From: CALLMM01 sp964429855
GTDB taxonomy: Bacteria > Armatimonadota > Chthonomonadetes > Chthonomonadales > CAJBBX01
DNA: 64,000 bases
Direction of reading: 5' to 3'
Assembly (NCBI GenBank): GCA_964429855.1
Contig: CAYSDM010000024.1
Span: 1 to 64,000 of the forward strand
The position numbers were made by a program, and so were the translations under genes. The notes under the pieces were generated by a model, which did not search any database, was not told where the DNA came from, and saw only the letters and a list, made by a program, of their open reading frames with translations. Below are positions 59,545-64,000 of the stretch, one piece after another; the stretch's first letter is position 1, and each line of letters opens with the position of its first letter.

Positions 59545-61299
59545 ATGAATAACTTCTCGCGACTGCTGAGCTATCTGAAACCTTACCGAACGCGAGTCGG
59601 TATAGCGGTCGGATTGATGCTGCTGGTAACTCTGACCGCGCTGCCGATGCCGCGCATCACGCAGTACGTCATTGACGATGTGCTGCCGAAAAAGCAGTTT
59701 CACGCTCTCAATTACGTCTTTCTGATGGTGGTGCTGCTCTATCTGATACGCGGGACGATCTCCTTTCTGCTCAACTACCTGATTAGCTGGCTCGGACAGC
59801 GCATTGTCTTTGATCTGCGCTTCCAGTCTTACCGGCATATCAACCGTCTGTCGCTCTCCTACTACGACAAACGACAGACCGGCAAGATCATGGCGCGGGT
59901 GATTGACGACATCAACGTCATTCAGTACATGATTACCGGCGGCTTTGTCACGCTGATCACCGATATTCTGACTCTGGTGGTCGTTATCCCGGTAGTCTTC
60001 TGGATGGACTGGCGGCTTGCGCTCATCTCCATCACCGTCGTCCCGATCTACGTAGCCTGCTACAAACTATTTCTGAAAAAGATTCGTCGGTTGAGCGAAC
60101 AGCTTCGGGAGAAGTGGGACGCCCTGCTGGGCGCGCTGCAGGAGAAGATCACAGGCATTACGGTCGTGAAGGCGTTTGCGCGAGAGACCCATGAGACCGA
60201 ACGGTTTATGTATACGGTGCAGGATAACTTCTCGCTCGGAATGCAGCAGGCAAAACTCAATCGAACGCTGGGCGTCGTCGCCACCGTGATACGCGCCGTC
60301 GGAACAGGACTAATCTTCTGGGTGGGGACAAAACTGGTGCTGGGAGAGCAGCTTCAGCCGGGCGAGTTGATCGCCTTTGTCGGCTATATCGGCTATCTTT
60401 ACGATCCCTCCGTCCGACTGGTGGACTTCAACATTCAGGCGCAGTGGGCAGGCGCGGCGATGGATCGCGTCTTTGAAACGCTGGATACGCGCCCGGAGAT
60501 CACCGATGCGCCGAATGCGGTTACCATCCGCGAGATGAAGGGGGCGGTGGAGTTCAAGAACGTCACGTTCGGTTATGAGGCAGACAGTCCTGTGCTGCGA
60601 AATATCAACCTGAATGTAGAACCCGGCAAGGTGGTCGCCATCGTGGGACCGTCCGGCGCGGGCAAGACCAGTCTGGTGAACCTGATTGCCCGCTTCTATG
60701 ATGTGAGTGAAGGGGCAGTGTTGATTGATGGGGTGGATGTGCGGCAGATTCGTCTGGAATCGATCCGGCGTCAGATCGGATATGTCAGTCAGGAGTCGCT
60801 GCTCTTCTCCGTCTCCATCCGTGAAAATATCGCCTACGGCAATAAAGAGGCGACGGATGAGCAGATCATACAGGCGGCGAAAGACGCCGATCTGCACGAC
60901 TTCATCACATCGCTGCCGGACGGCTACGACACCAAGATCGGCGAAGACGGAATCAAGATGTCCGTCGGGCAGAAGCAGCGTCTGGCGATTGCTCGCGCCA
61001 CGCTGACCAATCCGCGCATTCTGATCCTGGACGACGCCACCTCCGCCCTCGACTCCAGAACGGAAGCCAATGTGCAGCAGGCGCTGGAGCGCGTGATGCA
61101 AGGACGCACCAACTTCGTCATCGCGCACCGCCTCTCCACCATCGTCAACGCCGACCAGATCATCGTCCTGGATCGCGGCGAGATCGTGGACCTCGGGACA
61201 CATGCGGCACTGGTGGCACGCCCCGGTGTCTACAAAAATCTGTACGATGAGCAGTTCAAGAGCGCGCAGGAAGAGGCTCTCACTGCGCTGCTGGGATAA
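59545..61299 (+). CDS. ABC exporter half-transporter, degenerate-site subunit
   Basis: A 584-residue partner of the preceding gene, 15 bases downstream, with the same layout. Its ATPase has Walker A GPSGAGKTS, but the signature is MSVGQKQ instead of LSGGQ, and Walker B reads LILDDATSALDS, so the catalytic Glu is Asp. In heterodimeric exporters, one such subunit forms a non-hydrolysing (degenerate) site. This asymmetry supports an obligate heterodimer. The switch His (AHRLS) is kept. A terminator hairpin follows. Confidence 0.93.
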   Translation: MNNFSRLLSYLKPYRTRVGIAVGLMLLVTLTALPMPRITQYVIDDVLPKKQFHALNYVFLMVVLLYLIRGTISFLLNYLISWLGQRIVFDLRFQSYRHINRLSLSYYDKRQTGKIMARVIDDINVIQYMITGGFVTLITDILTLVVVIPVVFWMDWRLALISITVVPIYVACYKLFLKKIRRLSEQLREKWDALLGALQEKITGITVVKAFARETHETERFMYTVQDNFSLGMQQAKLNRTLGVVATVIRAVGTGLIFWVGTKLVLGEQLQPGELIAFVGYIGYLYDPSVRLVDFNIQAQWAGAAMDRVFETLDTRPEITDAPNAVTIREMKGAVEFKNVTFGYEADSPVLRNINLNVEPGKVVAIVGPSGAGKTSLVNLIARFYDVSEGAVLIDGVDVRQIRLESIRRQIGYVSQESLLFSVSIRENIAYGNKEATDEQIIQAAKDADLHDFITSLPDGYDTKIGEDGIKMSVGQKQRLAIARATLTNPRILILDDATSALDSRTEANVQQALERVMQGRTNFVIAHRLSTIVNADQIIVLDRGEIVDLGTHAALVARPGVYKNLYDEQFKSAQEEALTALLG

Positions 61300-61354
61300 A
61301 TACGGGTATACTCTGGTACGCAACCTTCCGACCTGCGCGTAACGTATAGGAAAT

Positions 61355-61384
61355 GATCCGGGCGTCTGCTTAAACGCCCGGATC
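61355..61384 (+). terminator. Terminator hairpin after the ABC exporter
   Basis: GATCCGGGCGT / ACGCCCGGATC, perfect 11-bp stem with an 8-base loop, then TTGTAA. It closes the exporter operon. Confidence 0.7.
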
Positions 61385-61413
61385 TTGTAAAGTCGCCCTT
61401 GAAGGATGGATGC

Positions 61414-62067
61414 ATGATCAACAGTCACCTCGTCTGGAATCTTTTTCTGGCGGTCATACCGGTTGTGTTAGCCTGGACGCTTGCCTGGGGACTGACCCGC
61501 CAGGGCAAGCAGCGACATCTGCCCCTTCTGGTCTGTCTGCCGCTGGCGGTCGCATGGCTGGTCTTTCTGCCGAACACCTGTTACCTGCTGACCCAGTGGC
61601 GGCATCTTCTCTTTGATGCGCGCTGGGAGGGGCTTCTGGACAGCGGACATGCAGACCGCCTCGCGATGCTCTCCACCGCCAAATGGTCGCTCTTTTTTCT
61701 GATCTACAGCGGAACCGGCGTAATTCTCTTCACCCTGGCGATTCGCCCGATGGAACGCTGGCTGCGCTCCATCAACCATAAATTCTATCTCTACGCGCCG
61801 TTCTTCTTTTTCCTGATGTCGTTCGGAGTCTATCTGGGGCTGATTCCTCGCGCTAACTCCTGGGACATTCTCTCCAATCCACTCTGGTTATGGCAGCAGA
61901 CTCTCTATGCTCTGGGGAACACCACGCTAATAACAGCGATTGTCGTCTTCGGGTTAATCCTCTGGGCGCTCTACGAGGCGATTGATCTGTGGGTGGACGG
62001 CGTGGCGGAGCGACTGCATCGCTGGGGCATTCTGCGTTCCCCGGCGCGCGCCCGCGCAACGGCATAG
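61414..62067 (+). CDS. DUF1361 membrane protein
   Basis: A 217-residue protein with six to seven membrane helices and the DUF1361 signatures 'WLVFLPNTCYLLTQWRHL' and 'MSFGVYLGLIPRANSWDI'. Function unknown. ATG 61414 is preceded by GAAGGATGG; a TTG at 61399 would add five residues. The DUF190 gene follows after 7 bases, so they are likely co-transcribed. Confidence 0.85.
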   Translation: MINSHLVWNLFLAVIPVVLAWTLAWGLTRQGKQRHLPLLVCLPLAVAWLVFLPNTCYLLTQWRHLLFDARWEGLLDSGHADRLAMLSTAKWSLFFLIYSGTGVILFTLAIRPMERWLRSINHKFYLYAPFFFFLMSFGVYLGLIPRANSWDILSNPLWLWQQTLYALGNTTLITAIVVFGLILWALYEAIDLWVDGVAERLHRWGILRSPARARATA

Positions 62068-62074
62068 ACAGACG

Positions 62075-62413
62075 ATGAAGATCACCGGTCCGGGCAAACA
62101 CCTCTCGATCTATATCGGCGAATCCGACCGATGGCACGGCAAAGCGCTCTACATGGCAATCGTGGAGCGTGCCCGCCAGGAGGGACTTGCGGGAGCCACT
62201 GTGACGCGCGGCATCGAGGGATTCGGAGCCAACAGCCGCATCCATACCGCCTCCATTCTGCGCCTCTCGGAAGACCTGCCCATTCGGATCGAGATCATTG
62301 ATAACGCCGAACGAATCTCGCGATTCCTGCCGCTGCTGGATGAGATGGTGTCCGAAGGGCTGATAACCGTTCAGGACTGCGAGATCGTGAAATACACGCA
62401 CGCCGATAAATGA
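62075..62413 (+). CDS. DUF190 protein (PII-like)
   Basis: A 112-residue protein with the DUF190 opening 'LSIYIGESDRWHGKALYMAIVERARQEGLAGATVTRGIEGFG', a ferredoxin-like fold related to PII signalling proteins. Members often neighbour fluoride/CrcB channel genes, but none is seen here. The ATG at 62075 begins the conserved domain; longer frames run into the DUF1361 gene. A ligand-sensing regulatory role is inferred from fold only. Confidence 0.88.
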   Translation: MKITGPGKHLSIYIGESDRWHGKALYMAIVERARQEGLAGATVTRGIEGFGANSRIHTASILRLSEDLPIRIEIIDNAERISRFLPLLDEMVSEGLITVQDCEIVKYTHADK

Positions 62414-62431
62414 TAATCCAGAAACGAAACC

Positions 62432-63223
62432 ATGACCACCTCTTACCATAACCACACGACCTGGAGCGATGGAACGACCGCGCTTTCCGAGATGATTGAA
62501 GCTGCCGAACAGATCGGGTTGCAGGAACTGGGTATCTCCGATCACTTTGTGCTCTATCCCGGCGGCGAACAGGTCGGATGGACGATGCCGCTGGATCGGT
62601 TGGGGGACTATGTGGGGGAGATTTATGAGGCGGGACAGAGCGCGAAGGTGACGGTGCGCGCCGGAATAGAAGCCGACTACTTCCCGGAGACGGTCGAAAC
62701 ATTGCGCGGGCTTCTGGCGCAGCATCCTTTTGACTACGTGATCGGGTCTGTCCACTATCTGAATGGCTTCCCGATAGATGAGCATCGCCGTTACTGGGAT
62801 GCCCTCTCCATAGAGCAGCGCGAAGAGAACTGGCGGCTCTACTGGGAGCGAATCCGGCTGCTGGCGGAGAGTCGGGTCTACGATTTTGTGGGACACCTGG
62901 ACCTGCCCAAGAAGTTCGGACACCTGCCGACCACCTCGCACGCAAAGGCGGAGAGCACCGCGCTGGACGCCATTGCGGCCGCCGACATGGCGATTGAGAT
63001 CAATACCGCCGGATGGAGCCTGCCGGTACAGGAAGCCTATCCTGCTCTCTCGCTGCTGCGCGCCGCCCGTGAACGCGACATTCCCCTGCTTATTAACGCC
63101 GACGCCCACACGCCCGCGCATCTCACCCGCCACTTCGACCGCGCCCGCGACCTTGCCCGGGAAGCCGGGTACACCCATCTTGTTCGCTACGAACGCCGTC
63201 AGAGGGTTCCGGTCCCGCTCTGA
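62432..63223 (+). CDS. PHP-domain phosphoesterase, histidinol-phosphatase type
   Basis: A 263-residue TIM-barrel-like metal phosphoesterase. The PHP metal motifs are visible: YHNHTTWSDG (H-x-H), 'LGISDHFVLYP', 'DYVIGSVHYL', 'YDFVGHLDLPKKFG' and 'LLINADAHTPAHL'. The arrangement is that of HisK/HisJ-type histidinol phosphatases, but no histidine-biosynthesis gene is near, so another sugar- or nucleotide-phosphate is possible. It starts 18 bases after the DUF190 gene with a weak ribosome site and converges with the MoxR gene. Confidence 0.85.
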   Translation: MTTSYHNHTTWSDGTTALSEMIEAAEQIGLQELGISDHFVLYPGGEQVGWTMPLDRLGDYVGEIYEAGQSAKVTVRAGIEADYFPETVETLRGLLAQHPFDYVIGSVHYLNGFPIDEHRRYWDALSIEQREENWRLYWERIRLLAESRVYDFVGHLDLPKKFGHLPTTSHAKAESTALDAIAAADMAIEINTAGWSLPVQEAYPALSLLRAARERDIPLLINADAHTPAHLTRHFDRARDLAREAGYTHLVRYERRQRVPVPL

Positions 63224-63242
63224 CACGGCTTCATTCTGCCGC

Positions 63243-64000
63243 CTAATCCCGCGTCGGCGCTTTCACCCGCTCCAGCAGCAGTTTAATGATCCGATCCGAA
63301 TCCATGCCTTCGGCTTCTGCATTGAAGTTGGTGATGATTCGATGACGCAGCACCGGCAGGGCGACCTCGGCGACATCGCGGGTCGTGGCGTCGTGGCGTC
63401 CATAGAGCGCGGCGCGCGCTTTCGCCCCCAGCACCAGATACTGCGAGGCGCGCGGTCCGGCGCCCCAGCTTACGTACTCTTTGATGAAGTCCGGCGCTTC
63501 CGATTCGGTCGGGCGCGTGGCGCGGGCAAGCTCCATCGCATACTGCAGCACATGATCCGTCGCGATGATGCGCCGAACGGTCTCCTGCAGGGCGATGATA
63601 TCCTCCGCATGCAGCGTCTCCGAAACCTCGGATTTGAGCGCGCCGGTCGTGGCGCGAAGGATGCCCATCTCCTCCTCCGCGCTGGGATAGCGCACCGAGA
63701 TCATAAACATGAAGCGATCCAGTTGCGCCTCCGGGAGTGGATAGGTTCCCTCCTGCTCGATGGGATTCTGAGTCGCCAGCACGAAGAAGGGCGCGGGAAG
63801 CGGATAGGAGTGTCCTGCCGCCGTGACATGATGCTCCTGCATCGCCTCCAGCAGAGCCGCCTGCGTCTTCGGGGGCGTGCGGTTAATCTCGTCGGCGAGG
63901 ATCATATTGGCGAAGATCGGTCCGCGGGCAAACACAAAGGTGCGCTCGCGGGTCACCTTATCTTCCTGAATGATCTCCGTTCCGGTGATGTCGGCAGGCA
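63243..64000 (-). CDS. MoxR-family AAA+ ATPase, N-terminal part outside window
   Basis: The - strand frame is open to the right edge; translating from 64000 gives PADITGTEIIQED before TRERTFVFARGPIF, the usual MoxR sequence, so a GTG at 63956 is not the real start. Visible motifs are Walker B ILADEINRTPP, sensor 1 ATQNPIEQEGTYPLPEAQLDRFMF (with Arg finger) and sensor 2 region LPVLRHRI. Walker A lies outside the window. MoxR proteins remodel partners, often vWA proteins encoded beside them; the downstream side here holds only the convergent PHP gene. Family call is certain, partner unknown. Confidence 0.93.
   Translation of the reverse strand, partial: PADITGTEIIQEDKVTRERTFVFARGPIFANMILADEINRTPPKTQAALLEAMQEHHVTAAGHSYPLPAPFFVLATQNPIEQEGTYPLPEAQLDRFMFMISVRYPSAEEEMGILRATTGALKSEVSETLHAEDIIALQETVRRIIATDHVLQYAMELARATRPTESEAPDFIKEYVSWGAGPRASQYLVLGAKARAALYGRHDATTRDVAEVALPVLRHRIITNFNAEAEGMDSDRIIKLLLERVKAPTRD

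Noticed and set aside
61853..63226. 457-codon - strand frame opposite the DUF190 and PHP genes
   Set aside because: Both + strand genes match known families over their whole length.

Overview
The window is about 58-60% GC, has no rRNA, tRNA, CRISPR array or insertion sequence that I can see, and is densely packed with protein genes, mostly on the + strand. The organism looks like a free-living, saccharolytic, environmental bacterium. The mix of a FhaA-type FHA / PP2C / Ser-Thr kinase cluster, planctomycete-type DUF1549-DUF1553 and DUF1501 proteins, several uroporphyrinogen-decarboxylase-like proteins, phytanoyl-CoA-dioxygenase-like proteins and a secreted beta-helix protein is most familiar from Armatimonadota. 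Planctomycetota, Chloroflexota or Acidobacteriota relatives cannot be excluded from sequence alone. The assignment is inference.

Layout. 1-9.6 kb: a secreted beta-helix protein cut by the left edge, a tiny acidic protein, a PhyH-type oxygenase, a PrcB-like secreted protein, a zinc-ribbon protein, Maf pyrophosphatase, an LtrA-family membrane protein, a Rieske oxygenase, RimI overlapping TsaD, and an M50-like membrane protease. 9.6-16.3 kb: an intergenic repeat, a near-consensus sigma70 promoter, then a phospho-signalling operon (DUF3662 plus two FHA domains, a 32-residue membrane microprotein, PP2C phosphatase, Ser/Thr kinase, HEAT-repeat protein). 16.4-21.3 kb: a secreted TIM-barrel-like protein (- strand), then cell-wall genes (AMIN amidase, GerMN protein, MurI).

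21.7-34.8 kb is the most unusual part: seven to eight tightly spaced genes encoding a zinc-ribbon/beta-propeller protein, a membrane vWA protein, a three-helix membrane protein, a large tubulin/FtsZ-like GTPase with a C-terminal zinc ribbon, a membrane-anchored trypsin-like protease, a paralogous pseudoprotease that has lost the catalytic His, an Hsp70/actin-like ATPase with an N-terminal zinc ribbon, and a protein with a lectin-like outer domain, one membrane helix and a cytoplasmic coiled coil. Together they could form a trans-envelope machine with a cytoplasmic tubulin-plus-Hsp70 side and an outer vWA/protease/lectin side. The signalling operon nearby is a plausible regulator (inference).

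34.8-43.3 kb is central metabolism: an orphan RbsA-type sugar ABC ATPase, malic enzyme, 6-phosphogluconate dehydrogenase, an amidohydrolase, glucose-6-phosphate dehydrogenase and a secreted esterase-like hydrolase. 43.3-50.4 kb holds a UroD-like gene (- strand) and a three-gene operon of a DUF1549/LamG/DUF1553 cytochrome-like protein, a UroD-like protein and a DUF1501 Tat-exported protein. 50.4-55.9 kb has enolase, pyruvate kinase, a FtsB/DivIC-like protein, DUF4126, a second PhyH-type oxygenase and DUF309. 56.0-64.0 kb has a lipoprotein, an asymmetric heterodimeric ABC exporter with a structured 5' leader, DUF1361 and DUF190 proteins, a PHP phosphoesterase, and a MoxR AAA+ ATPase cut by the right edge.
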